Assembly (NCBI GenBank): GCA_947579605.1
Contig: OX388314.1
Location: forward strand, 6,138,001 to 6,202,000
Direction: 5' to 3'
Source of the DNA: Athripsodes cinereus
Taxonomy: Eukaryota; Arthropoda; Insecta; Trichoptera; Leptoceridae
Length of the DNA stretch: 64,000 bases
This document shows, one piece after another, positions 46,000 through 56,274 of the stretch. The notes below the pieces were generated by a model, which had not been told where the DNA came from, searched no databases, and saw nothing but the letters and a program-made list of their open reading frames with translations. The stretch's first letter is position 1. Each line of letters begins with the position of its first letter. A program made the translations under genes and the position numbers.

Positions 46000-46470
46000 G
46001 CACTTATGCCACTTTTATTATTTATATTCGCCACACTTAAAACTGAATGTGTCTTGGATATGGAATTGTACCTGAAATTTTATTATTCTTTTGTTGAACA
46101 GTTTTTCGATAAAAAACACTATATTATCGACGACATTGAATGTAAAAGGTTTCAAACAAATAAAAAAAAACATGTTTATTATTGTGTATGTGTTTCAGTA
46201 TTATATCGCGTGTCTATTATAAATTTTATATATTTTTCTATTTCGTGTCAGGCTAAAATTAATACTTTAAGTTTGACTTTAAAAATAGCTCCAAAGAATC
46301 TATACTATTGATACACGTATCATGCCTACGATATCTTATAGAAATTACAAAACAATATAGCATATAAAATATTGAAATGATATGCAGTTGCGAGATAGGC
46401 TATATGTAGTGATTTCTTCCAACTTATCAGGAATTAAATTATTGTCGTTATTAATTTAAATAGTCAATCA
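46000..46470. other. AT-rich stretch, no gene seen
   Basis: One 101-codon unrecognised plus frame (46006-46311). No support. Confidence 0.4.
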
Positions 46471-46474
46471 AGTC

Positions 46475-46560
46475 TGGCACTGAAGATGAACTAGCTCTGA
46501 AAGGCTCCTGTAATTTGATTAAATTATTAAGGAAAGAAAACAGTGTTTTTTGGTTAACTC
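46475..46560 (+). repeat. Possible relative of the 35850/56380 retroelement end
   Basis: GGCACTGAAGATGA, GAAAGGCTCC and a TGTTTTTTGG end echo the block order at 35850 and 56380. Weak. Confidence 0.2.
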
Positions 46561-46714
46561 GTTTTTATCGATTTGTGAAAATGAACTTTTGAAGTCGTAA
46601 CACCGAAAAAAATCAAACATATAAAAAAAAAATTTTTAGATTGTGTGTATATTATTATTCTGTTTCCTCTTTTTTGAAACAAATCACCTGAAGTCGAGTG
46701 AATGTGAAGCAAAT

Positions 46715-46850
46715 TTCCTACAAGTGGTCAGTGGACCAACTAACTACATGTAAGTAACACTTAGTTGTTTTCTACGTGCCAATTAAAGTTTAAGAGAGTC
46801 AGGATGGGTGGCGTACCTCTTTGCTGAATTGTGAATTTTAAATTCTTATA
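46715..46850 (-). repeat. Diverged copy of the ~250-bp retroposon
   Basis: CTACAAGTGGTCAGTGGACC, TTCTACGTGCCAATTAAAGT and GTCAGGATGGGTGGCGTACC in the expected order. Confidence 0.65.
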
Positions 46851-47315
46851 ATGGTAATTTATGGAAATATACACAGCTGTTTGAGTTTTACTATATTTAA
46901 TAATAGGTTCAGTACTCAAACACTGGCTTAATTATCTTTGCCGAAAATTCCACGGAAATTTAGAAACGCAAACATTCATTTATACACTATTTCGTCTATT
47001 TTTTTGCATATGTTTAACTATTACGATTTAAATAAATAAATATAATTAAACTTTGAGTAGGGGAAGGTGAGGCAAGACGGGGTAGTGAGGTAAGATGGGG
47101 TACTGCGATAAAAGTGGAACCGTGCCGAGGAGACCTGAACGCTGGATAATATTAGATGCTCTCTTCGGACCCCCCACTAGTAATATGTAAAGTTACATCA
47201 GCAGTGGCTGCTTGCTCCGAGATGCTGTGATACTAAACGTGTTTTTCGCACATTTTACGTTATTTTACTTAATTTTGTTGATAGTGTCATTGAAGGAAGA
47301 ATATCGTGATTCAGA

Positions 47316-47328
47316 TTGTTTGATATTT
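47316..47328. repeat. Target-site duplication, distal (3') copy
   Basis: TTGTTTGATATTT, identical to 52794-52806. In copy A the corresponding site (near 21638) occurs once, as TTGTTTGACATTTGATAAAC, showing the empty site. Confidence 0.95.
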
Positions 47329-47620
47329 ATTATTATTATTATTAATCGGTTACGGCATTCCACCCGATTCGAGTGATTTGTGCCACTGACAAAACAAAAA
47401 AATGCATCGTAATAATATTAACAGGTGTTAAGTAAGCGTAAAAATACATAGGTGCACACAATTATCACATTATTCGTCAATAGAATCAAATAATATAACG
47501 AAATGAAAATTACCTATCTTGAATTCTCGACACTAATGTTACAACAAACTCCATGCAATATAATACGAGTAGGTACCTAGGTACCACTCACTATGTAGAG
47601 ACTATAATGTATACACCTAG
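47329..47620 (-). other. 3' UTR and (TAA)n tail of the I-like LINE
   Basis: Follows the ORF2 stop TAG. No further coding. Ends, on the minus strand, in about five to six TAA units abutting the duplicated target. I-clade elements characteristically end in TAA repeats rather than poly(A). Confidence 0.85.
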
Positions 47621-50600
47621 CTATATAAGCTTGTTATTGAGTTTTAAGGCGCTACATACCACTCGCAATACTTTTGCAGAATTTTGGGAAAGTAAGTACT
47701 GAACATTTAGTGGGAATGTTGTGCATAATTTTTTCAACTGTGTGAGAAGCGTCCTATTATTGAACAATGGACAGCCAAAAAATATGTGGTCCAGCGTCTC
47801 CTCTTCGCCACACTCACATAATGGTGATGGAAAAACACCAATTCTATGCAAATGGGAGGCGATACAACAGTGGCCAATTCTCATCCTGCATATAAGGGAT
47901 ACTTCCGTTTTCTTGAGTGGACTCTTCACAAACCATGGCACCGTCGGGATTTCGGACTGGACTGATCTATAATTAGCGCCCGTTGAAGAACCCTTCCACA
48001 AATCGAACCAATCCTCTCTGAGATGTTCCAACACTGCATTTTTTTTATCCTGGATGTTAGGAACGAACGGGAACGAAATATTTAATCCTGAATCACACGC
48101 CTCTTTAGCCAATTCATCGACCCTCTCATTTCCCGCGATACCCATATGCGAGGGAATCCAGGCAAGGACGACCTCCAAATCACGCTGTGATGCCATATAG
48201 AACAAATGTTTTACTGCTGCATATAATCCGTCTAGGGGAGAGATCTTTCCATTATTTAGAAATCTTTGAATTAAACTAAGAGAATCAGAAAATATAACAG
48301 TCTTAGGAATAGATCTACTTATAATTTCGCACAAGGCTTCCATTAGCGCAACGCATTCCGAAGTGAATATGGAAATGAAACCAGGTAACCGATATGTACC
48401 TACTACATTCATATCGGGTATAACGAACGCTGCACCACATTTGTCTGTAAATTTTGAGCCATCTGTGAAAACAAGTGTGTGAGATGGCCATCTAGAGTCG
48501 ACTTCCGCTCTGAATTTTCGATTCATTGTAGTTTTATCGCATTTTGTGGATTTATCAATTCCAATTGATTCAATAATTGATGGGATGTGCGTAGCTGATT
48601 TGAAAGGAATTGAGAAAAGAGGAGGTCTATCGAAGGTTGACACATCAAACTTTGCATTGAGATAGATGAAACATTTGCTTAGCACAGGGTGAGATTTATT
48701 CTGCCAGAAAGAGTGTTCTTCGCACAGATTAGTTAGCTGAACAAGTTTTGCGTTAAGAGGGTGAAATTTGTAATTGATTCTTTTTAAGAGGAAGTTGAAC
48801 CCAAGGTATTCTCTACGTAAGGTTAGAGGCATATCTGCGCATTCTACTTGGAGCGAAACAATGGGGGAAGACTTCATTGCCCCTAAAATGAGACGTAAGC
48901 ATTTTGATTGCAATCTTTCCAGTTTAAGTGCTAAATATTTTGGAATGGGATCTAATATTAAGCCGCCATAATCAAGGTGGCTCCTAATAAGTGCATTGTA
49001 AAGGAGTCTCATTGTAGAAGGATGGGATCCCCACCATACTCTTGAGATCGACCGAAGAACATTCGTTCCCTTCTCGCATTTGTCAACTATAAGTTCCACA
49101 TAGGGATTCCACGATAACTTCCTATGCAAAATGACTCCCAAAAACCTCACTTGATCTACAATTGGTATTTCTATGTTCTCTATGGTGATTGGAATATCAG
49201 GAAGTTTATGTTTCCTTGAAAAGATGACTATCTGGCTTTTAGATGGCGAGAGGCTTAAACCATTAAGTTCGGTCCATGATTTCATTGCAAGGATGGCGTT
49301 TTTTAACACAGACATAGCTGTAGATATGCATTTATGACTACAGTACAAGACAAAATCGTCTGCGTATTGGAGGATCTGACAGTTTGATGGAATAAAAAGT
49401 TGGATGTCAGCGGTATAAATGTTAAACAATATTGGACTGAGGACCGAGCCTTGTGGGAGTCCTTTGTAGACAGTTCTTGTATGTTTACCTTGAGAGTTTT
49501 GAATTAGAAGTTTTCTCTCACATAATATATTGAAAACCAGTTTGACAATAAGAAATGGAATATTTAAGTTCAACAATTTGTTTTGAAGGGTATGGAGCAT
49601 AACATTGTCGTAAGCACTGGATATGTCTAGGAAAGCGGATGCAATGGAGTTCTGTTTAGTATGTTCTACTCTGATGTCTGTAACAAGCACACTCAGATTA
49701 TCCATACATGAAAAGGTTCTTCGGAAGCCAAATTGATAAGGGGGGAAGAGTGATTTACCCTCCATGTAAAATTCAATGCGAGCTTTCAACAATCTCTCCA
49801 GAATCTTAACAAAGCAGGACGATAGAGCTATGGGCCGGTATGATGAGCTCAGATTTGGGTCTTTTCCGGGTTTAGGAATAGGAATAACAATTTGTGTTTT
49901 CCATTCGGGTGGTACAGAACTCGACATTAAGATTTGATTGAAAAGGTTGAGAATTAATAATTGCAAAGATTTTGGTGCATTGCGAAAAAATGAATAAGGG
50001 ATATTATCTACCCCTGGAGATGAGTCCCCGGGGGTCCTTATGGCAGACTGAAGCTCGTCAAGACTGAAAGGGGCTTCCATCCACGACTCTCCACGAAGAG
50101 GCGTGGCGGGAGAAGGTAACTCAAGTATGTTAGGAACGTATGAGGGAGCCAGTCCATCCAAAAAACCGTTAAACCAATTGTCGCTCTGTGAGGTAGCCGG
50201 GGATGCACCACGCGAACCACGAAATCTTCGAATCGCATTCCACACAGTGCCTAATGAGGTGTCTGGAGATAGACTTTCACAAAAATTTCTCCATCCCTGT
50301 CTTTTCTTACATTTTAAAGTTTTTTTGGCTGCAGCTTGAGCATTTTTAACCATCAAGTAATTTGTTAAGTTAATGTCACTCCTATAAACGCGCATTGCCT
50401 CTTTTCTAGCCCTCACTACTTTGCTACACTCTTCATCCCACCAAGGAGGAGAGTTAGAAATTTTAAAACCTGATTTTTTCCTAGGCATAGCGGCATCCGC
50501 AGCAGATGTAAAGATCCGATTGATTTGATTGGCCAAGTTTTCGACAGGAAGGTTCTCTGGGGATACCAAACTTTTTAGCTGTTTTTCGATTTCGTATCTA

Positions 50601-51340
50601 AATATTTCCCAGTTTGCTTTTTTTGTATTGTAACCCCTTACGTGATTAAGAGTTTTTGATAATTTCTGTATGGTTCTATCGATTTTCAAGATAATTGGAA
50701 AATGATCGCTGGAGAAACTGTCATCCAGAACCGACCATTCGGTGATGCCTGCCATATCGGGAGTACACAATGATATATCCACTGCACTTTTAGCTTGTCC
50801 AGGAAGAGAAACACGAGTAGGGTCGCCTTTGTTTAAAATACAAAGATTGTTGTCGTCAATGAAATCTAATATTCGTTTTCCGCTAGCGTCTCCGTATGAG
50901 CATCCCCATGCAGATGCATGAGCATTAAAATCGCCCAATATGAAAAAGGGTTGAGATATAAGAGGCAAAATTGAGGACCAGTAATCGGCATCAAATCTAG
51001 TTCTTGGAGGGATGTAGGCCGATACAAAGACAATATCGGCGATTTTTGCTGCTACGATTTGAAAAGAGTTATTACCTGGTAATGGAATTTGTGTGAATTG
51101 TAACCGGGATGAAATTAAAATTGCGGCTCCTCCTCTGCCGTCAGCCCTGTCTGCCCGTAAGACGGAGTATCCAGGGACGACAAAGTCAAAACCCGACGGG
51201 ATCCATGTTTCTGAAATAGCAGCAATTGAAATATTATACGTATGAAGAATTTGAATAAGATCGATTTTGTTGGAGACAGCACTTCTGCTGTTCCATTGAA
51301 GTACGGAAAAATTAGTTTGATTGGATTGAGTGGTTATTTT
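47621..51340 (-). CDS. LINE ORF2: endonuclease, reverse transcriptase, RNase H
   Basis: Makes the enzyme that nicks target DNA and copies the element's RNA at the nick. The frame is open for 1239 codons after a TAA at 51341-51343. It has no in-frame ATG before the endonuclease core: the first 124 residues, and the codon at 50968 (TTG), contain none, so the start is unusual. Residues (counted from 51340): APE-type endonuclease with QWNSRSAVSN near 13, SETW near 40, LGDFNAH at 135-141 and SDH at 211-213. Reverse transcriptase with FLDISSAYD near 570-578, GLPQGSVLSP at 627-636 and YADD at 659-662. RNase H with D960, E995, D1019, H1065 and D1075 all present. A CEC...H...C ribbon near 1175-1190. 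Length and order match I-clade ORF2. Overlaps the end of ORF1 by 29 bases in the +1 frame. Confidence 0.95.
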   Translation of the reverse strand, partial: KITTQSNQTNFSVLQWNSRSAVSNKIDLIQILHTYNISIAAISETWIPSGFDFVVPGYSVLRADRADGRGGAAILISSRLQFTQIPLPGNNSFQIVAAKIADIVFVSAYIPPRTRFDADYWSSILPLISQPFFILGDFNAHASAWGCSYGDASGKRILDFIDDNNLCILNKGDPTRVSLPGQAKSAVDISLCTPDMAGITEWSVLDDSFSSDHFPIILKIDRTIQKLSKTLNHVRGYNTKKANWEIFRYEIEKQLKSLVSPENLPVENLANQINRIFTSAADAAMPRKKSGFKISNSPPWWDEECSKVVRARKEAMRVYRSDINLTNYLMVKNAQAAAKKTLKCKKRQGWRNFCESLSPDTSLGTVWNAIRRFRGSRGASPATSQSDNWFNGFLDGLAPSYVPNILELPSPATPLRGESWMEAPFSLDELQSAIRTPGDSSPGVDNIPYSFFRNAPKSLQLLILNLFNQILMSSSVPPEWKTQIVIPIPKPGKDPNLSSSYRPIALSSCFVKILERLLKARIEFYMEGKSLFPPYQFGFRRTFSCMDNLSVLVTDIRVEHTKQNSIASAFLDISSAYDNVMLHTLQNKLLNLNIPFLIVKLVFNILCERKLLIQNSQGKHTRTVYKGLPQGSVLSPILFNIYTADIQLFIPSNCQILQYADDFVLYCSHKCISTAMSVLKNAILAMKSWTELNGLSLSPSKSQIVIFSRKHKLPDIPITIENIEIPIVDQVRFLGVILHRKLSWNPYVELIVDKCEKGTNVLRSISRVWWGSHPSTMRLLYNALIRSHLDYGGLILDPIPKYLALKLERLQSKCLRLILGAMKSSPIVSLQVECADMPLTLRREYLGFNFLLKRINYKFHPLNAKLVQLTNLCEEHSFWQNKSHPVLSKCFIYLNAKFDVSTFDRPPLFSIPFKSATHIPSIIESIGIDKSTKCDKTTMNRKFRAEVDSRWPSHTLVFTDGSKFTDKCGAAFVIPDMNVVGTYRLPGFISIFTSECVALMEALCEIISRSIPKTVIFSDSLSLIQRFLNNGKISPLDGLYAAVKHLFYMASQRDLEVVLAWIPSHMGIAGNERVDELAKEACDSGLNISFPFVPNIQDKKNAVLEHLREDWFDLWKGSSTGANYRSVQSEIPTVPWFVKSPLKKTEVSLICRMRIGHCCIASHLHRIGVFPSPLCECGEEETLDHIFFGCPLFNNRTLLTQLKKLCTTFPLNVQYLLSQNSAKVLRVVCSALKLNNKLI

Positions 51341-52556
51341 TTAAAAGATTTTGAAGAAGAGGAATTATAGCAGCGATGGACGGTTGATTATCTGAAGAGG
51401 ACATTATTTGAATCAAAAGCTGAGTTAACAGGTTAATTAATGTTTGAAAATGGTTTTGATTTTCAAAATTAGCATTTAGATGACCTGATGGCTCTGAAGG
51501 TTCAGGCTGGCTTTGAAGAGCGCAACCATTTCTCAAGTGAGGGATCTCTCCATTTTGGTACATCAAATTGGAATTATGCTCCTGTCTATTGATGCTGGGA
51601 GGTATTTTGGTGTGAGGCCTAGTAATTGGGCGAGAGATTTTATGTGTCGAACTAGAGGCAACTTTTTCAGCATAGCTGATTGGTGTTGTAGGGTGTTTTA
51701 TGGATGCTTGCTTGTATGAAATACTGTCGACTGCCATAGAGTATTTGATGTTTTTTTGTCTAGCTAGCTCTGGACAATTGGCACTGGACGCGGGGTGGTT
51801 ACCTTTACAGTTTACACACGTTGACTGTGCAGAGACGCACGTTTCACCTGAGTGATTATCCCCACATTTAATACATCTGGCGGAGGATCGGCATTGAGCC
51901 TTGGTGTGACCGTAGCGACAGCAGTTATGGCACAATATTGTTGGGAAGATGTACTGCTCTACCTTTAGTGCGTTGTGGAACATGTACGCATATTCAGGAA
52001 TAATCTGACCCTCAAACGTTACCACCACTGTTCGTGATGGCTTCCAAATGGCAGCACCGGTGGACATGTCTTTGTAATTAAGACGTCGGGCTTTTACGAC
52101 TTTGATGTTACCTGGCACGTAAAGATATTCAACAATTTCGTCATTATCGAATTCAGTTGAAACATTTCGAATTATTCCCATCCTGGTGACCATAAACGAC
52201 GGGATATATGCTTTCAGTCCATTTGATATGACGAAGTCAGACGCAATAAATAAATTTGCACTTATTACAGTTTTAAAAGTTACGGCTATTTTATTACGGC
52301 CCTCAATTCGAACTCCGCCCAGTGTTATGTCTTTTATATTTTGTTTAAACAATAAGTTGCCGAAGGACATGGAGTGTAGAGGTTTTAATGGATCCAGGTT
52401 TTGTACGAAGACTGTAAATGGTCCTGGTGACCTATCGTCATATCTCAAGTTGTCCGCTAATTTGTTCACTTTCCCACCTTTAGATGGGCCAGCATCTGTG
52501 GGCTCCAGAGACCGCACCCGTTTTCGGGGCTCTGGAGGCTCTTGGGGAGCCTCCAT
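51312..52556 (-). CDS. LINE ORF1: gag-like RNA-binding protein
   Basis: A 414-residue protein that would coat the element's RNA and form the ribonucleoprotein moved to the nucleus. Residues 1-45 are charged and proline-rich; residues ~46-185 look like a compact RNA-binding fold of the kind found in insect LINE ORF1s (inference from FTVFVQNLDP and the hydrophobic pattern). Three zinc knuckles follow: C209-C212-H217-C222 (CX2CX4HX4C), C228-C231-H235-C240, and C247-C250-H254-C261. The C-terminal third is Ser/Pro/Gln-rich and low complexity. ATG at 52556 is the first in frame after the 5' UTR. The stop TAA is 51312-51314. Triple knuckles are usual for I/Jockey/R1-type ORF1. Confidence 0.93.
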   Translation of the reverse strand: MEAPQEPPEPRKRVRSLEPTDAGPSKGGKVNKLADNLRYDDRSPGPFTVFVQNLDPLKPLHSMSFGNLLFKQNIKDITLGGVRIEGRNKIAVTFKTVISANLFIASDFVISNGLKAYIPSFMVTRMGIIRNVSTEFDNDEIVEYLYVPGNIKVVKARRLNYKDMSTGAAIWKPSRTVVVTFEGQIIPEYAYMFHNALKVEQYIFPTILCHNCCRYGHTKAQCRSSARCIKCGDNHSGETCVSAQSTCVNCKGNHPASSANCPELARQKNIKYSMAVDSISYKQASIKHPTTPISYAEKVASSSTHKISRPITRPHTKIPPSINRQEHNSNLMYQNGEIPHLRNGCALQSQPEPSEPSGHLNANFENQNHFQTLINLLTQLLIQIMSSSDNQPSIAAIIPLLQNLLKNNHSIQSN

Positions 52557-52793
52557 CCCCCACGCAATCCAACAACTACCAAAAAAATAAATTAAATTAG
52601 AACAAATATCAAATAAGTAATTATGTATAATAAAAAAAAAGAGAAAAAAAAAGAGAGTGGTACCACACCCCCTTAACTACTGAACAAAACAAAAACGATT
52701 TTTTTTTTTAAACTTGTACAGGAACAAAATTATTGTCAACACTCATACAACACTAATGACGACCGCGCACATTCAAGGTAGGCCATCAACTGC
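52557..52793 (-). promoter_or_regulatory. 5' UTR and presumed internal promoter of the I-like LINE
   Basis: The 237 bases between the element's first base (GCAGTTGATGGCC on the minus strand) and the ORF1 ATG. LINEs must carry their promoter inside the 5' UTR, so one is expected here. I see no diagnostic motif beyond pyrimidine-rich runs (52620-52655). Confidence 0.5.
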
Positions 52794-52806
52794 TTGTTTG
52801 ATATTT
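52794..52806. repeat. Target-site duplication, proximal (5') copy
   Basis: TTGTTTGATATTT, identical to 47316-47328 and followed by GATAAACAAGATTTAAATAT, which matches copy A of the host element. Confidence 0.95.
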
Positions 52807-52966
52807 GATAAACAAGATTTAAATATTTAATTTTAAGGGAAAATACTCGATTATTAACTGTAAAAAAAACATGGTTAATTACTTAATTAATTAATTAACT
52901 GATTAATATTCTTAACTACCCCGTCTTGCCCCAACCCGTGGGGCAAGACGGGATAATTAAGCTTTC

Positions 52967-53690
52967 TTAAAATTACTACTATTATACCATCACGGCATAT
53001 CCCACAAGTGGGGTAGCCAGTAGACCAGCTGCATATCGCTAAACATGCAAGCTGTCCTCTCCGTGCCAATATAAAATCAAGACATTCAGGATGGGTGGCA
53101 AGCCTCATCGCTGAATTTAAGATGTACAATGTCTTTATTTTTTCGAACACCTGCCTTTTACAGGGTTGGGGCAAGACGGGATAATTAAGCTTTCTTAAAA
53201 TTACTACTACTATACCATCACGGCATATCCCACAAGTGGGGTAGCCAGTAGACCAGCTGCATATCGCTAAACATGCAAGCTGTCCTCTCCGTGCCAATAT
53301 AAAATCAAGACATTCAGGATGGGTGGCAAGCCTCATCGCTGAATTTAAGATGTACAATGTCTTTATTTTTTTTTTTTCGAACACCTGCCTTTTACAGGGT
53401 TGGGGCAAGACGGGATAATTAAGCTTTCTTAAAATTACTACTACTATACCATCACGGCATATCCCACAAGTGGGGTAGCCAGTAGACCAGCTGCATATCG
53501 CTAAACATGCAAGCTGTCCTCTCCGTGCCAATATAAAATCAAGACATTCAGGATGGGTGGCAAGCCTCATCGCTGAATTTAAGATGTACAATGTCTTTAT
53601 TTTTTCGAACACCTGCCTTTTACAGGACACTCGAAAACTTACGAATAAGAGTGAGAGACCAATTCTTTACCGAGTGCTCCACGGGATATA
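52967..53690 (-). repeat. Retroposon triplicated in tandem with its flank
   Basis: The ~200-bp retroposon occurs three times in direct tandem, each unit also carrying 38 bases of the host TA element (GGGGCAAGACGGGATAATTA, AGCTTTCTTAAAATTACTAC). Unit starts (GGGCAAG) are at 52941, 53169 and 53403, so periods are 228 and 234 bases. The last copy alone has the outer end of the retroposon (GACACTCGAAAACTTACG to CTCCACGGG near 53684). Because both periods are multiples of three, a 247-codon minus-strand frame (52887-53630) runs through it; this is not a gene. The units are nearly identical, hence recent. Confidence 0.93.
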
Positions 53691-53859
53691 TTTATTGTTT
53701 CTAAATGTTTATTTTATCATTTATGTGATTGATTTACTAGATTAAAGATCAAAGTTTGTGTCAATAAACTTTTTTTTAAGAATTTATAGAAAGAAATGTG
53801 TTTTTTTTTAAGACATTTAAGCTTAAAGGTCCCGTCTTGACCCACCTTCCCCTATCATT

Positions 53860-54185
53860 GAGTATTTTTGTAAAATATTATGTTGTAAAAATTGTATGTT
53901 CAATATCTTAAGTACTTTCTTGAATTAAGTATTTTTCTCGTATCTACTCTTCTCAGAGCTTATTTCAATTTATTGCAGTTTCCTTATTTTTACACCTTTA
54001 TATTTTTATAGTCTTCCTTATTTTGTACTTTAATGGTAATGAAATACGTGCAATACAAAGGTTCTTCACCCTTTAAAAGCTCGTTCTCAAATGTACTAAT
54101 ATCTACTGCACGTGGAATGTTGATAGGTAATAATTTCTTATTATATAAAGCTTGGTTCATGTTTTAAACTTTACATAAAAGTTTT
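53860..54185. other. AT-rich stretch, no gene seen
   Basis: Nothing recognisable. Confidence 0.4.
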
Positions 54186-54189
54186 ACTT

Positions 54190-54245
54190 TACTGTACCCT
54201 TACGCCGAATCCCAAGTGGGGTAGGCAGAGGTAACGGAACGCCTT
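54190..54245 (-). repeat. RTE-like LINE 3'-end fragment
   Basis: CTGTACCCTTACGCCGAATC then CCAAGTGGGGTAGGCAGAGG and AACGGAACGCC, matching the 3' end at 20330-20385. Confidence 0.7.
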
Positions 54246-54249
54246 CAGA

Positions 54250-56255
54250 ACTATTTGAATAAGATACAAAAAAATATTGACGATTTTAAATTTTAATATG
54301 CTTGTAGAAGTCAATATTCGTAAGTAAATAAATAATATGATGAAAAAAAAAATACAGCATTTCTAACGATTATTTTATTCAGAAAGTCGGTGTTATTAGT
54401 TATTTTTTTAATATAATGTAGGCTGTTGGTAACTTTTATTAATTCATTCACACTTCGTAAAGCTGTTTCTTTGCTGAAGAGTGCTTTCTAATTACCTTTA
54501 TCCTTTCAGATGTTAATTTATTATTCTTAGAATTTTACTTGCTTTCGTCTTCTTACAAATGATTCATATATTATTTTTAATTATTTATTGCATTTTTTAC
54601 CGTATAATATTTATGTTATGAATTTTTTGACACAATTGGATGTCGGGAACTGGATTTTACTTACTACAAGTGTAGATGTCAATCATATTTTTGAACCACT
54701 CTAGATTAATCATTCCAATTGATCACACTCACTGATAGTCAACCTATTTGAATAGGTATTAACTAGGTAGGTATGTTGTATATGATACACATACATATGT
54801 GAACTTCCTTAAGGAGTGCACGGCACAGAGTCTCGACGCTTATGAATCGACTCAAGGCTTGGTTAAGGGTACTCTTTAAACCTAGGTTACATCCCCAATT
54901 TCTCTGTGTCCTTCCAAATTTCAAGTCATGTGATAAGCAATATTTTTAACGCAGTGGATTGGATCAGCAAAAAAACGAATTCTAGAAATTTAAAAGTAGC
55001 AAAATATTAAATATTATAACGCGGTTATATTAGAGCATTTAACTTTATTAATTATTCAAACTTCTTTGATGGAACTAAGTTGAACTTTCATGATATTATT
55101 CTTCTCTACTAGTTGTTTCAACTTGTTTGTATGAAAGTTCTCTTTAGTGTTTTGTAATTAATGCTTTAGTTACTTTCTAACTCCTCGTTTCTCATACAGC
55201 GAGCGCCATGACGGCGGCGTGTACCGCTTTTGAATCTTAAACTTAAACAACACAAGTTGCTACTCGGATCTGCTTGTATCCATTTACAAGGATTAGAATT
55301 TTACATATTATTGTATTCATTAACAGTAGAAAAGGATACTGCGTTATTATGAATTTCAATATTTATCTCAAATCAAAATAACTTACGGCAATTGATAAGT
55401 GTTGGAACGGCTTTGTCTCTTTTTTTGATTGGATGTCGAAAAAATACTATAATTCTTTGATTGAGGTTATCTGATTGTTTATCGTTGCAACAAAATTCTT
55501 GAATCCGAACAATTTATTTACTTATTTATTATTAATATATTAAATTTTACAAGTATTTAGAGAACATAGTATGTATATCATAAGATAGACTCACCTGAGC
55601 ATGAGCCCGCACCACAGCAGACTGAATCAGTTATTTAACTCTGAAATAATGAAACTACTACATTTTGCTGAATATTTGCTAAAGTTTTGCCAGATTACTC
55701 GACAGGACATTAAGTGTTATAGGTTCTCGACTTCGACATAATTAGAACATCTTCGATTTCAATGTAACCGTCATCAGTTATAAACAAGTACATGTAATAA
55801 TAGTTTCATTTCATATTTTTGGTGATTCCGTTGTAATGGTAAAAGTTCTGATTATAAAACAAAATTTTAAGCAGTATTTTGAATTAATAACGATCCTTAA
55901 TAATCCATAAAGTTGCACTTGAAAATAAATAATATTTTAAGAATATTCGCTCTACTGAAACATTTGTCTTATTGATTGTCGCTAAAAGAGTTGCTAATAT
56001 ATAATTTAATATTATGCACTTGATTCTAAAGTCAAGAGAAGTTTTGTAAACAACTTATATGAAGTGGTTGGTCGGTCTCATAAAAATTTCATACTGCAAT
56101 GACTTCTTGCGCTTCGTTAATAGTTTTACACCCCTGTTTTCTTTAGTCTTTATTATTACAGACAAACAAGTGGTGTTCCAAACATTGCATAATATGAATT
56201 TATATTACTATTGTGTTACGCAGTTCTTTGAGATGCAAAATATAAGTATATTGTT
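54250..56255. other. AT-rich stretch, no gene seen
   Basis: A small CpG-rich patch at 55195-55235 (CGAGCGCCATGACGGCGGCG) follows a splice-acceptor-like TTTCTCATACAG but is open for only ten codons from its ATG. Otherwise nothing. Confidence 0.4.
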
Positions 56256-56274
56256 ATTTCAAAATGTTTTATTT

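Larger units (their letters stand above)
47329..52793 (-). mobile_element. Full-length I-like non-LTR retrotransposon (5465 bp)
   Basis: Both ends are fixed by a perfect 13-bp target duplication. Order on the minus strand: 237-base 5' UTR, ORF1 (52556-51312), ORF2 (51340-47621), ~290-base 3' UTR and a (TAA)n tail at the left edge (47329-47345). Two ORFs, an APE-type endonuclease, an RNase H domain after the RT and a TAA tail together fit the I clade of LINEs rather than Jockey, R1 or RTE. Both ORFs are uninterrupted, so it inserted recently and may still be active. Confidence 0.95.
47060..53852. mobile_element. TA-flanked inverted-repeat element, copy B, with insertions
   Basis: TA flanks at 47058-47059 and 53853-53854. 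The left end GGGGAAGGTGAGGCAAGACG is complementary to the right end (CCCGTCTTGACCCACCTTCC at 53831-53850). Sequence inside matches copy A (21383-21975) at both sides, including AAAAGTGGAACCGTGCCGAG near the left and the central palindrome CCCGTCTTGCCCC...GGGGCAAGACGGG at 52920-52953. Relative to copy A it has gained the I-like LINE (47329-52793 plus a 13-bp duplication) and the triplicated retroposon (52967-53690). Confidence 0.88.

Noticed and set aside
50038..50339. Open frames in other frames across ORF2 of the LINE
   Set aside because: Shadows of the real ORF2 coding frame.
52887..53630. 247-codon minus-strand frame with three internal repeats
   Set aside because: Produced by the tandem triplication of a non-coding retroposon with periods divisible by three.
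55195..55245. CpG-rich exon starting after TTTCTCATACAG
   Set aside because: Only ten codons after the ATG, no donor, no protein similarity; could be a repeat scrap.
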